Source of the DNA: Streptomyces sp. DH37
GTDB taxonomy: Bacteria > Actinomycetota > Actinomycetes > Streptomycetales > Streptomycetaceae
Direction: 5' to 3'
Assembly (NCBI RefSeq): GCF_029813835.1
Contig: NZ_JARVKV010000021.1
Location: 1-64,000 of the forward strand
DNA length: 64,000 nt
Shown: piece by piece, positions 56,659 to 64,000 of the stretch
Layout: each line of letters begins with the position of its first letter
How positions within the stretch are numbered: position 1 is the stretch's first letter
Notes under the pieces: generated by a model
Databases searched by the model: none
What the model was told of the DNA's origin: nothing
The model's input: the letters and a program-made list of their open reading frames with translations, nothing else
Translations under genes and position numbers: made by a program

Positions 56659-57954
56659 ATGGAGAGAACGCTGCGGCTCGCTCGGCTGGCCACCTTCGCC
56701 TACTTCGGCCTCAACGGCTTCCTGATGGGGATGTGGATCGTCCACATCCCCGTCGTGGAGGACCGCGCCGGGGTCAGCCACGCCGTGCTCGGCTGGCTGC
56801 TGCTCCTGCTCGGCGGAGGGGCCTTCGCGGGCATGCAGCTGACCGGGCCGCTGGCCGACCGCTTCGGCGCCCGCCGGGTGGTGCCGCTGAGCGCGGCGCT
56901 GTGCAGCGCGTCCCTGGTGCTGCCCGGGCTGGCCGAGGGGGTCTGGACGCTGGGTGCGGCCCTGCTGCTGTTCGGCGCCGGCAACGGCTGCCTGGACGTC
57001 AGCATGAACACCCATGCCGTCCAGGTCGAGCGCGGCTACCGGAGGCCCGTCATGTCCGCCTTCCACGCGGTGTTCTCGGTCGGCGGGGTCCTCGCCGCGC
57101 TGGTCGGCGCGCGTACCCTCAGCTGGGGCTGGAGCGCGGCCGCGACCCTCGCCGGGATGAGCGTGCTCGGGCTCGTCGTCGCCGTCCTGGCCGCTCCCGC
57201 GCTGCTGCGGCGCGAGCCCCCCGAGCGGTCCCGGGACTCCTGCTCCCAGACGCCCGAGACGTCCGAGACACCCGCGGCCGGGGCGCGGAACCGGCGCGGA
57301 ACGCCCGCGCGGATCTGGGCGCTGGCCGCCCTCGCGCTGATGCTGATGCTCTGCGAGGGCGTCGCCAACGACTGGAGCGTGCTCGCCATGCGGGACGTCC
57401 TGGGCGCGCCCGCCGCCACCGCCGCCCTCGCCTACGGCGCCTTCGCCACCGCCATGACCGTCGGTCGTCTGCTCACCGACCGGGTGGTCGCGCGCTTCGG
57501 CCCGGTCGCCGTCGTCCGCTACGGAGCCCTCCTGGCCGCGTTCGGCCTCACGGCGGTGGTGTTCTCCCCGTGGATCCCCCTGGCCCTGGCCGGCTGGACG
57601 GTCTTCGGCGTCGGGCTGTCCGGCTGCGTGCCCCAGCTCTTCAGCGCCGCCGGCCACGCCGATCCGGACGCCGCCGGGGCCAACGTCTCGCGGGTGGCCG
57701 GGCTCGGCTACCTCGGCATGCTCGCCGGGCCCGCCGTCATCGGGCCGCTCACCCATCTCGTCCCGCTGAACGTCGCCTTCCTGCTGCCCGTGGTCCTGTG
57801 CGTCGTGGCGGCCGGCACGGCCGGGATCCTGCGCACCGGGCCCGGGAAGGCGGCCGGGAAAGACGGAGAAACCGGGAAAACCGGGAAAACCGGGGAAGGG
57901 GCGCCCGGCAGGGAGCGGGCCGGAGCCGCCGGGATCTCCGGGGCGGCCGACTGA
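56659..57954 (+). CDS. MFS transporter
   Basis: The 431-residue protein has 12 membrane helices in two halves joined by a hydrophilic loop near residues 190-215. It carries the family motif GPLADRFGARRVV between helices 2 and 3, and FGAGNGCLDVSMNTHAVQVE, which is typical of the FucP/sugar-like MFS group. It is likely a sugar or drug transporter controlled by the divergent DeoR regulator. The C-terminal 45 residues derive from a 9-base GGGAAAACC-type repeat and are probably a disordered tail. Confidence 0.87.
   Translation: MERTLRLARLATFAYFGLNGFLMGMWIVHIPVVEDRAGVSHAVLGWLLLLLGGGAFAGMQLTGPLADRFGARRVVPLSAALCSASLVLPGLAEGVWTLGAALLLFGAGNGCLDVSMNTHAVQVERGYRRPVMSAFHAVFSVGGVLAALVGARTLSWGWSAAATLAGMSVLGLVVAVLAAPALLRREPPERSRDSCSQTPETSETPAAGARNRRGTPARIWALAALALMLMLCEGVANDWSVLAMRDVLGAPAATAALAYGAFATAMTVGRLLTDRVVARFGPVAVVRYGALLAAFGLTAVVFSPWIPLALAGWTVFGVGLSGCVPQLFSAAGHADPDAAGANVSRVAGLGYLGMLAGPAVIGPLTHLVPLNVAFLLPVVLCVVAAGTAGILRTGPGKAAGKDGETGKTGKTGEGAPGRERAGAAGISGAAD
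57855..57899. repeat. 9-bp tandem repeat in MFS 3' end
   Basis: Units near GGGAAAACC repeat about four times in frame and encode the GKT-rich tail of the transporter. The unit resembles the repeat at 18102-18149. Confidence 0.65.
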
Positions 57955-58402
57955 CGTTCCCCGCGGGGCCGGGTGGGGACGCCCGCGGCGCAACCGGCCC
58001 CGGTCCCGTCCGGGGCGGGACTCCCGCCGCGGACGATCCGCCGGACGGAGCGGAGCGGGCAGGCGCCCCCGTCCGTCGGCGCCGGGGGAACCGGCCGCCG
58101 GGCGAACCGGCCGATTCCCCGGAAGGGAACCCTGCGCATCGGCATCCGCACGCACCGGCGTCTTCCCTCCCCCTTTTATCCGGCCCCCGGAATCCGCTCT
58201 CCGTTTCCTCTCCCGATTTCCGGCACCCGGATTCCCGCGGCGTTCCGCTCGGCCTCGTCCGGGGAAAGGATCACACCGGGCGGAGCGGTCCCCCGGAAAA
58301 GTGACGCGCGCCATTTCCCGCGGTGCGGCAGGCGTGGATGATGAGGGCGTCCCCACCGGCCGCACGGCCGGTGGACCCCCGTCGACCGGGAGTCGGTCCG
58401 CC
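57955..58402. other. Intergenic, no supported gene
   Basis: About 450 bases, with a pyrimidine-rich, lower-GC patch near 58160-58240. No frame with a start signal and recognisable product is seen. It separates the MFS gene from a small downstream gene on the same strand. Confidence 0.4.
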
Positions 58403-58543
58403 ATGGCAGAACACGTGCACGTACGCCTCAACCACGGGCTGGAGGTGTCCGAGGAGGGCGATCTGATCGAGCTGTCCCGCTGCCGGTGCGGAGCCACCTG
58501 GAGGAGGACCTACCGGGCGGACGAGGCCGAGCCCGGGCAGTGA
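58403..58543 (+). CDS. Small CxC protein
   Basis: The 46-residue protein MAEHVHVRLNHGLEVSEEGD... ends with RCRCGATWRRTY. Closely spaced Cys and Trp/Arg suggest half of a zinc ribbon. A GGGAG element lies 11 bases before the ATG. I know no family name; similar tiny proteins occur across Streptomyces. Confidence 0.5.
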   Translation: MAEHVHVRLNHGLEVSEEGDLIELSRCRCGATWRRTYRADEAEPGQ

Positions 58544-58584
58544 TCCCCAGGGGGTGATTCCCGGGCGGCGGGAGCCGGCGGGCG

Positions 58585-58929
58585 TCAGCCGTCCTTGAGG
58601 GGGTCGTGTCCCCAGTTCATCAGGGAGTGGCGCCAGGTGGTGTCGGCGATGTCGCCGGAGGGCCGCTGGGCCAGGTGCCGCTTGATGTAGCCGGTCACCT
58701 TGCGCATGTGGGCCAGGTCGTCGTCGCTGAGGTCGGACTTCGGGGTCCGCAGCAACTCGACGATGCGGCGGCCGGAGGCGTGGCCGGTGCTCTCCCCGCC
58801 GTCCCGGTGCTGCCCGGCGGCCTTGGACTCCTCCCGCTCCAGCCAGTCCTGGAGCTGCTTGGGGGTGAGGTTGACCAGTTCGCCGAACTCGGCGACGGTC
58901 CCCTCGCGGTCGTCGCGGTGCTCAGTCAT
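58585..58929 (-). CDS. DUF3140 family protein
   Basis: The 114-residue protein has FGELVNLTPKQLQDWLEREESKAAGQ and RRIVELLRTPKSDLSDDDLAHMRKVTGYIKRHLAQRP, then WRHSLMNWGHDPLK. These are the hallmarks of DUF3140, a helical protein of unknown function often paired with DUF2945 in bacteria and fungi. Its start overlaps the end of the DUF2945 gene by eight bases, so the pair is co-translated. Confidence 0.85.
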   Translation of the reverse strand: MTEHRDDREGTVAEFGELVNLTPKQLQDWLEREESKAAGQHRDGGESTGHASGRRIVELLRTPKSDLSDDDLAHMRKVTGYIKRHLAQRPSGDIADTTWRHSLMNWGHDPLKDG

Positions 58930-59155
58930 CCCCGGACCCCTCCTCGCGCAGGGCGTCGGGGCGGTGGACCGCCCGGCCGCCGGACTTCTCGCTGCGGACC
59001 TGGTACTGGGGGTCGTCGGGGGAGGCGTCCACGGTGCGCCCGCCGGCCTCGGTGCGGGAGGTGATCTCCTTCTCGACCCGGCCGGTGGCCTCGCTTCCGT
59101 GGCTCTTCCAGGAAACCCTGTCTCCCTCGCGGAATTTCCCTTTCTTCTTCGCCAT
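58922..59155 (-). CDS. DUF2945 (Tudor-like) protein
   Basis: The 77-residue basic protein KFREGDRVSWKSHGSEATGRVEKEIT ... YQVRSEKSGGRAVHRPDAL matches the DUF2945/hypervirulence-associated Tudor-like domain. Function is unknown; nucleic-acid binding or stress roles are proposed for the fold. It is followed in one operon by DUF3140. Confidence 0.85.
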   Translation of the reverse strand: MAKKKGKFREGDRVSWKSHGSEATGRVEKEITSRTEAGGRTVDASPDDPQYQVRSEKSGGRAVHRPDALREEGSGDD

Positions 59156-59248
59156 CCTTCTCCTCCTGCGGAGAGTGGGCGGGTGGGCGGACGGAATTCC
59201 TCGCCCATCCTCATGGTATCGGTTTCGCGTCGTTCCACTACCGCGGAG

Positions 59249-59287
59249 CCGCCGCCCGCCCACGGCGCACCGGTGGGCGGGCGGCGG
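59249..59287. terminator. 15-bp hairpin after lasso operon
   Basis: CCGCCGCCCGCCCAC and its exact complement flank a nine-base loop. It lies about 70 bases past the ABC exporter stop and just upstream of the DUF2945 gene. It likely ends the leftward lasso-peptide operon. Confidence 0.7.
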
Positions 59288-59357
59288 AAGGAGGGGGGAT
59301 CGGCGGGGCCGTGCGCGCATGCGGCGGGGGAACTCCCTGCCGCGCGGGAGACGCCCC

Positions 59358-61286
59358 TCAGCGCGGGTCCCCGTCCCGGAGGTTCCGCGTCCCCGCCCGC
59401 CCGGTGCCGTCCCGCCGCGGCTCACCGGGGAGCGGGCCGGGCAGCTGGGTGGCCGCGAGGTCGCGGTAGAGGGCGTCGGCGGCCAGCAGTTCGGCGTGGG
59501 TGCCCACCGCCCTGACCGTTCCCTCCTCCATGACCACGATCCGGTCGGCCGCGGTCACGGTGGACAGGCGGTGGGCCACCACCAGCACGGTCGTGCTCCG
59601 GGCGGCGTCGGCGACGGTCTCCCGCAGCGCGGCCTCGTTGGCCGCGTCGAGCTGCGAGGTGGCCTCGTCCAGGAGCAGCAGCCGGGGAGCGCGCAACAGA
59701 GCGCGCGCGATGGCGACGCGCTGCCGCTCACCCCCCGAGAGCCGGTCGCCCCGGTGGCCGACCGGGGTGTCCAGGCCCTGCGGCAGCCGGGCCACCAGGG
59801 CCTCCAGCCGGGTCCGGCGCAGCACGTCGTCCACCTGCCGCCGATCGGCCGCCGGGACGCCGAACAGCAGGTTGTCGCGGAGGGTACCGGCGAGGACGGG
59901 GCAGTCCTGCTCCACGTACCCGATGGCGGCTCGCAGCTCGGCCAGCGGCCAGTCCCGTACGTCCCGGCCGTCGAGCAGGACGCGTCCGGCGTCCGGCTCG
60001 TGGAAGCGCTCGACGAGCGAGAAGACGGTGGTCTTGCCCGCGCCCGAGGGCCCGACGAGGGCCGTCATGCCCCGGGCCGGGACGGTGAAGCTCACCCCGC
60101 GGTGCACGGGCGGCAGCCCGGCCCGGTAGGAGAAGCCGACCCGGTCGAAGACCACCGAGGCCGGACCCGGGCGGTCCGGGCCGGCGGGGACGGGAACCGG
60201 GGCGGCGTCCACGCGCTCGGCGGGCATCCGCTCCACCTCCCGCAGGCGCAGGGCCGCGGCGGCGCCCCTCTGGAACTGCCCGACGGTGTCGACGAGTTGG
60301 TGGACGCGCGGGGCCAGCGAGAAGAGGTAGAGCAGGAAGGCGACCAGGGTGGAGACGCTCGTCTCCCCCGAGGCCACCCGCGCCCCGCCCACCCCCAGCA
60401 CCGCCAGGAAGGCCACCTGCACGGCCACCCCTCCCGCGGTGGCGGAGACGGCCTCCCAGCCCGCGGCGCGGACGCCCGCCCGGCGGGCGTCCGCCGCCGC
60501 CGCGTGCAGGCGGGCGGTCTCCTGCCGCTCCGCGCCCGCCGCCTTGACGGTGCGGAAGGCGCCGAGCGCGCGTTCGAGGGCGGCGCCCATGGCGCCGACC
60601 GCCTCCTGCGCCTGCCGGCCGGCGCGGCCGATCCGCGGCGCGACCACCGCCACCGAGGCGGCGACGAGCACGAGTGCGCCGAGGGTGACGCCCAGCAGCA
60701 CGAGGTCCAGCAGGCCCATCAGGACGACGGTCGCGAGGAGGACCAGCGTGCCGACGACGGCCGAGGCCACCGCCTGGGCGGCGGTCCGGCTCAGGACGGT
60801 GGTGTCGGACGTGGCGCGGGAGATGAGGTCGCCGGGCTCGGTGCGCTCCACCGCCGGTACGCGCAGCCGCAGCAGGTGCGCGGTGAGCTGCCGCCGGACG
60901 GTGTGGACGACGGCCTCCCCGGTCCGCTCCAGGACGTACTGCCCCGCGGCGGCCAGCACGGCGCCGGCCAGCACCAGCGCGCTGAGCAGCACTATCGGGC
61001 CGACCGCCGTCCGCCCGGCGCCCAGCTCGTCCACCAGCCGCTTGGCGGCCAGCGGCTGGACCAGGGCGAGCAGGCCGCCGAGCAGGCCGAGCGCCGCGCC
61101 GGCGAGGACGCCGGCGCGCTGCGGGCGCAGCCGGTCGGTGAGCGCGCGGCGGCCGGACGGGTCCCCGCCGAGGCGGCCGGTGAGCCACCGGGGCCGGACC
61201 GCGCCCGTCCCCCCGGACTCCTCCGTCTCCCCGTCGTGGACGGCGCCCGCCGGGGTCGGAGCCGGGGACGCGGTCTGCGCGGTCAT
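59358..61286 (-). CDS. Lasso-peptide ABC exporter
   Basis: The 642-residue exporter has six membrane helices over residues about 60-330 and an ATPase with GPSGAGKTT (Walker A), DRLSGGERQRVAIARALL (signature), LLLLDEATSQLDAANE (Walker B) and AHRLST (switch). Gene order cyclase, RRE, protease, transporter is that of actinobacterial lasso operons, so it probably exports and gives immunity to the mature peptide. It starts five bases after the protease stop. There is no N-terminal C39 peptidase. Confidence 0.88.
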   Translation of the reverse strand: MTAQTASPAPTPAGAVHDGETEESGGTGAVRPRWLTGRLGGDPSGRRALTDRLRPQRAGVLAGAALGLLGGLLALVQPLAAKRLVDELGAGRTAVGPIVLLSALVLAGAVLAAAGQYVLERTGEAVVHTVRRQLTAHLLRLRVPAVERTEPGDLISRATSDTTVLSRTAAQAVASAVVGTLVLLATVVLMGLLDLVLLGVTLGALVLVAASVAVVAPRIGRAGRQAQEAVGAMGAALERALGAFRTVKAAGAERQETARLHAAAADARRAGVRAAGWEAVSATAGGVAVQVAFLAVLGVGGARVASGETSVSTLVAFLLYLFSLAPRVHQLVDTVGQFQRGAAAALRLREVERMPAERVDAAPVPVPAGPDRPGPASVVFDRVGFSYRAGLPPVHRGVSFTVPARGMTALVGPSGAGKTTVFSLVERFHEPDAGRVLLDGRDVRDWPLAELRAAIGYVEQDCPVLAGTLRDNLLFGVPAADRRQVDDVLRRTRLEALVARLPQGLDTPVGHRGDRLSGGERQRVAIARALLRAPRLLLLDEATSQLDAANEAALRETVADAARSTTVLVVAHRLSTVTAADRIVVMEEGTVRAVGTHAELLAADALYRDLAATQLPGPLPGEPRRDGTGRAGTRNLRDGDPR

Positions 61287-61291
61287 CGGCC

Positions 61292-61708
61292 TCACTCCAC
61301 GCTGATGAAGCGCCGGTAGTAGTCGGCCGGGCAGCCCTCGCCCACGAGGACCCCCTCGGCCTCCACCCAGGCGTGCGCGGCGAAGGGCGGCCTGGCACGC
61401 ACCCCCACGCACCACACGGGCCACCGGCCGCGCACGCGGCACAGCAGCACGGTGGCCAGCGAGCGCGGCAGGCAGCCGCGCTGCCCGCCGCAGGCCAGGC
61501 TCACCGCGGTCACCGTCTCCCGGGCCGCCGCCGCCTCCTCCAGGGTCGCCGGACGGGCGCCGCGCCGCAGCCGGGCGAGGACGGCCCGGATGCGGCTGGG
61601 CGGCTGGGTGGCCAGCAGATGGGCGCATCCCACGGCCAGACGCGCCACCAGGCGGTCCGCCAGGGGGACGGAACGGGGATCGTACGGAACCGCTTCGGGG
61701 GTCGACAT
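61292..61708 (-). CDS. Lasso-peptide leader peptidase (B2)
   Basis: The 138-residue transglutaminase-like cysteine protease has the catalytic Cys79 in GGQRGCLPRSLATVLL and His112 in FAAHAWVEAEGV. It is the B2 (C-terminal McjB) component that cuts the leader from the precursor so that the cyclase can close the ring. Length and motifs match stand-alone B2 proteins. The separate B1 protein upstream delivers the precursor. Confidence 0.9.
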   Translation of the reverse strand: MSTPEAVPYDPRSVPLADRLVARLAVGCAHLLATQPPSRIRAVLARLRRGARPATLEEAAAARETVTAVSLACGGQRGCLPRSLATVLLCRVRGRWPVWCVGVRARPPFAAHAWVEAEGVLVGEGCPADYYRRFISVE

Positions 61709-61769
61709 CCTCTCCTCTTCTCAGCTTCTCGGCTCGCTCGGCTGTCACCGGCACGCCGCCGGCGCCCGG

Positions 61770-62027
61770 CTACTCCGCGACGAGCCGCGCGGCGCGCAGC
61801 TCGCCGAGGATGCGGGCCACGTCCTCCTCGGCCTCCTCCGGGCCCACGTCGTACTCGCCGGTGAGGGCCGTCGCCGCCTGCCGGGCGGACCGGCCGTCCA
61901 GCAGCGCCCGCAGCACGGCGGCCGCGGTGGGGTTGAGGGTCCAGTACTCCCCGCTGCGCTGGTCGAGCAGGGTGCTTCCGTACTCGGTGTCGGCCATCAG
62001 CACACCGGGGCGCAGGGTGAGGGGCAT
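61770..62027 (-). CDS. Lasso-peptide RRE protein (B1, PqqD-like)
   Basis: The 85-residue winged-helix RRE protein TLRPGVLMADTEYGSTLLDQRSGEYWTLNPTAAAVL... binds the precursor leader and recruits it to the protease and cyclase. The size and the pattern GEYWxLNPTAAAVLRAL are typical of B1/PqqD-like proteins. A GGAAG box precedes the ATG. It lies between cyclase and protease genes. Confidence 0.9.
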   Translation of the reverse strand: MPLTLRPGVLMADTEYGSTLLDQRSGEYWTLNPTAAAVLRALLDGRSARQAATALTGEYDVGPEEAEEDVARILGELRAARLVAE

Positions 62028-62101
62028 GGGGTCTTCCTTCCATGTGGGCCGTCCGGGCCGTCCGGGTCCGCCGGAGCGGCCGGAGCGGCCGGGACGGCGG
62101 G

Positions 62102-63952
62102 TCAGGGGGTCGTCCGGGGCGGGGCGGTCGCGCCCTCGCGGGACCGCAGCCACACCTCGCAGGCGACGGTCGGGTGGAGCAGTTCGCTCTCCGCCTCCGG
62201 CGACAGCGGGCGGCCGCACCACCGGCGCAGCTCGGTGACGTCGACCAGGCCCATCCGCCCCAGGCGGGAGTCCTCGCACAGGGCCAGCAACTGGTCGCGG
62301 TGGCGGCGCAGGCCGACCTCCTCCTCCAGGGTGGCGTTGGCCTTGGTGGCGCGCGTACGGCTCGCCTCGGGCACGATGCCGCGCGTGGCCTCCACGATCA
62401 GCGGCTTGTACCGGTAGGGCGTGACCCGCTCGAGCGGCCGTACGGCGAGGCAGGTCTCGACGATCCGGTCGTCGTAGTACGGCGCCGCGCAGACCACCCC
62501 CAGCGGCTCGGCCATCTGGCCGATGTGGCGGGCGAAACGGGAGACGAGGTCCATGGTGGCCATCTCCCGGTGCGCTCCGTGACCCCTGCCCGGAGCCAGG
62601 GGCTCGGCGGCGGGCGCCTCGGCGAGGACGAGCTCGCGCACGGCGTCGGCGGCGTCGGGCGTCGCCCACGGGGGCAGCCGGGGCGAGGGGGACCACTCCA
62701 GCAGCGGCTCCCGCTCCGGCGGCGGGGGCCTCCGCAGGTCCGCCGCCGCCTTCCTCAGCCAGGCCGGGTAGCTCCGCCGGTCGAGGAGCTGGTGCAGCAC
62801 GCGGCGGCGGGACCAGCCGTACTTGGCGGTGTAGCCCCGCAGCCGCCGCAGGGCCGCCAGGGGATGCGTGCGGACCATCGCGTGCAGGTGCGCCGCGGCC
62901 CCTCCGAGGAGTTCGTCGCCGCCCAGGCCGGTCAGGTGCAGGGTGGAGCCCCGCTCGGCGGCCATCTCCAGCAGACTCATCCGGCGGTTGCGGTCGACGG
63001 CCATCAGACAGGGGGCGTCCAGGTGGTCGCCGAGCGTGCCGAGGCCTTCGTAGGTCAGGGGCACCCGCTCGGCCGGCACCAGGTGGTGCTCCACGTTCCC
63101 CAGGGCGGCCACCGTACGGCGGGCCCAGTGCACGTCGTCGCCGAGCGGGTCGTGGGTCGCGGCGGTGTAGGCGACCACCTCGGCCGTTCCGCGGGCGGCC
63201 GCGCAGCAGACGGCCGTCGAGTCCAGCCCGCCGAGATCCGCCGTCACCAGGGCGCGGCCCCGGGTGCGCACGTCCACGGCGGCGGTCAGTTCCTCCGCCA
63301 GCGCCGCGGCGCCCTCGGCCAGGGGGACGTCCGGTTCCGGCGCGGTCCAGCGGCGGGTCCGCCGCGCGGGGCCGTCGGGGGGGATGAGCAGGGAGTGGTC
63401 GCCCGGAAGGCGCTCCACCCCGTGCCACAGGGGCTGCCCGGACAGCGGGTGCAGCAGACCCAGGGTCAGCAGCTGCGCGGCCAGGCGCCGTTCGTCCAGC
63501 TCCGCGCCCAGGAGTTCGGCCACCACGTCCGCGCGGTCGCCGGCCACCGTCACCGGGCCGGTGCGGCCGTGGAAGACCCGCCGCATCCCGGCCACGCCGC
63601 CCCGCATCCGGACCCGGCCGGCGGCGCTCGCGACCACGTGGAAACTGCCGGGCCACGCCGCCGTGAGCCTGTCGAGCGCGGCCGGGGACTCCCGCGCGCC
63701 CGCCGCGGCCCGGGACGCCTCACCGGCGGTGACCCGGTGCTCGCCGAGCACCGCCACCCGCGCGTCGGCGCACTCCCCGACCGTCAGCTCGCCCCGCGCC
63801 CAGCGGCCCAACACCCAGGGGCGGCCCGAGTGGTGTCTCAACTCCCCGGACGCATGGGTCCGGGCACGCCCGGCGAGCCCGGCCGCCGCGTCGCTGTCGG
63901 GCAGGACGACGAACCACCTGGATGCCAGGGCCGGGGAGACGAGGTCGCCCAT
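62102..63952 (-). CDS. Lasso-peptide cyclase (asparagine-synthetase-like)
   Basis: The 616-residue protein is the lasso macrolactam synthetase (C protein). A glutaminase-like N-terminal domain lacks the catalytic Cys2 of asparagine synthetase (it begins MGDLVSP). The ATP-binding synthetase domain has ADLGGLDSTAVCC near residue 240 (the SGGxDS motif as LGGLDS) and TGLGGDELLGGAA near residue 340. It adenylates an Asp or Glu side chain and links it to the N-terminal amine of the core peptide. ATG 63952 is preceded by GGAGG at 12 bases; a GTG four codons upstream is possible. The precursor gene should lie just beyond the window. Confidence 0.9.
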   Translation of the reverse strand: MGDLVSPALASRWFVVLPDSDAAAGLAGRARTHASGELRHHSGRPWVLGRWARGELTVGECADARVAVLGEHRVTAGEASRAAAGARESPAALDRLTAAWPGSFHVVASAAGRVRMRGGVAGMRRVFHGRTGPVTVAGDRADVVAELLGAELDERRLAAQLLTLGLLHPLSGQPLWHGVERLPGDHSLLIPPDGPARRTRRWTAPEPDVPLAEGAAALAEELTAAVDVRTRGRALVTADLGGLDSTAVCCAAARGTAEVVAYTAATHDPLGDDVHWARRTVAALGNVEHHLVPAERVPLTYEGLGTLGDHLDAPCLMAVDRNRRMSLLEMAAERGSTLHLTGLGGDELLGGAAAHLHAMVRTHPLAALRRLRGYTAKYGWSRRRVLHQLLDRRSYPAWLRKAAADLRRPPPPEREPLLEWSPSPRLPPWATPDAADAVRELVLAEAPAAEPLAPGRGHGAHREMATMDLVSRFARHIGQMAEPLGVVCAAPYYDDRIVETCLAVRPLERVTPYRYKPLIVEATRGIVPEASRTRATKANATLEEEVGLRRHRDQLLALCEDSRLGRMGLVDVTELRRWCGRPLSPEAESELLHPTVACEVWLRSREGATAPPRTTP

Positions 63953-64000
63953 GAACGTACACACCTCCGGTCGGTGCCGCGGGACGGGTGTCGCCTGGAA

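Noticed and set aside
63720..63962. Lasso precursor overlapping the cyclase start
   Set aside because: The frame is Arg/Gly-rich with no leader-like or core-like segment; it is a shadow of the cyclase gene.

Overview
This is chromosomal DNA of a high-GC actinomycete, almost certainly a Streptomyces or close relative. Coding regions have very strong third-position GC, starts are often GTG (one TTG), adjacent genes overlap by ATGA/GTGA, and there are SARP, SpoIIE-phosphatase, DUF6084, DUF3140 and DUF2945 families. No ribosomal RNA, insertion sequence or CRISPR array is visible.

Left arm (1-18 kb): a small secreted peptide, CtaG and DUF2243 membrane proteins, a P1-family (DmpA-like) peptidase, two SpoIIE-type PP2C phosphatases facing each other, a family-2 glycosyltransferase, an ABC exporter, a GNAT, a pentapeptide-repeat protein, and a decaying [NiFe]-hydrogenase accessory locus. 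In that locus two companion genes remain intact, a DUF5947 gene is truncated, and hypD and hypE are reduced to a frameshifted deletion fusion. A Kef-type antiporter follows.

Centre (18-51 kb): one large biosynthetic gene cluster. Its core matches the published logic of azoxy antibiotics such as valanimycin: a PLP decarboxylase to make an amine, an acyl-CoA-dehydrogenase-like N-hydroxylase with a flavin reductase, a DUF2156 aminoacyl-tRNA transferase (VlmA-like), a small membrane protein (VlmO-like) and a diiron ferritin-like protein (VlmB-like). Around it are a SARP activator, a fused O6-alkylguanine transferase/AlkA glycosylase that looks like self-protection against an alkylating product, a KS-AT-DH-ACP polyketide synthase with a free ACP, acyl ligase and type II thioesterase, and a cupin/luciferase-like monooxygenase/hydrolase/SDR operon. 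A six-gene operon (sulfotransferase, binding protein, TPP enzyme, CBS-like synthase, amino-acid dehydrogenase, lyase) shares the same promoter type.

The most striking element is at 47041-47498: four identical tRNA genes in 124-bp tandem repeats. Each folds as a class II tRNA-Ser (7-bp acceptor stem, long variable arm, perfect T arm, discriminator G), but the anticodon loop has 6 or 8 nucleotides and reads UUC or UCG, neither a serine anticodon. They lie directly behind a SARP-type promoter at the head of a biosynthetic operon. My interpretation is that they are pathway-dedicated seryl carriers for the VlmA-like transferase, excluded from normal decoding.

Five sites carry the same architecture: heptamers near NRTCAGN at an 11-bp pitch (three copies at four sites, two at the SARP's own promoter), then 10 nt, then a -10 like CATANT. 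They precede the sulfotransferase operon, the azoxy core operon, the SARP gene, the ACP/PKS operon and the tRNA operon, and so tie the cluster together.

Right arm (51-64 kb): a hibernation-promoting factor, an APH-family kinase, an SRPBCC protein, a type II NADH dehydrogenase-like flavoprotein (with a paralogous remnant beside it), a DeoR regulator/MFS transporter pair, small stress-type proteins, and a lasso-peptide operon (cyclase, RRE protein, leader peptidase, ABC exporter) cut by the window end before its precursor gene.
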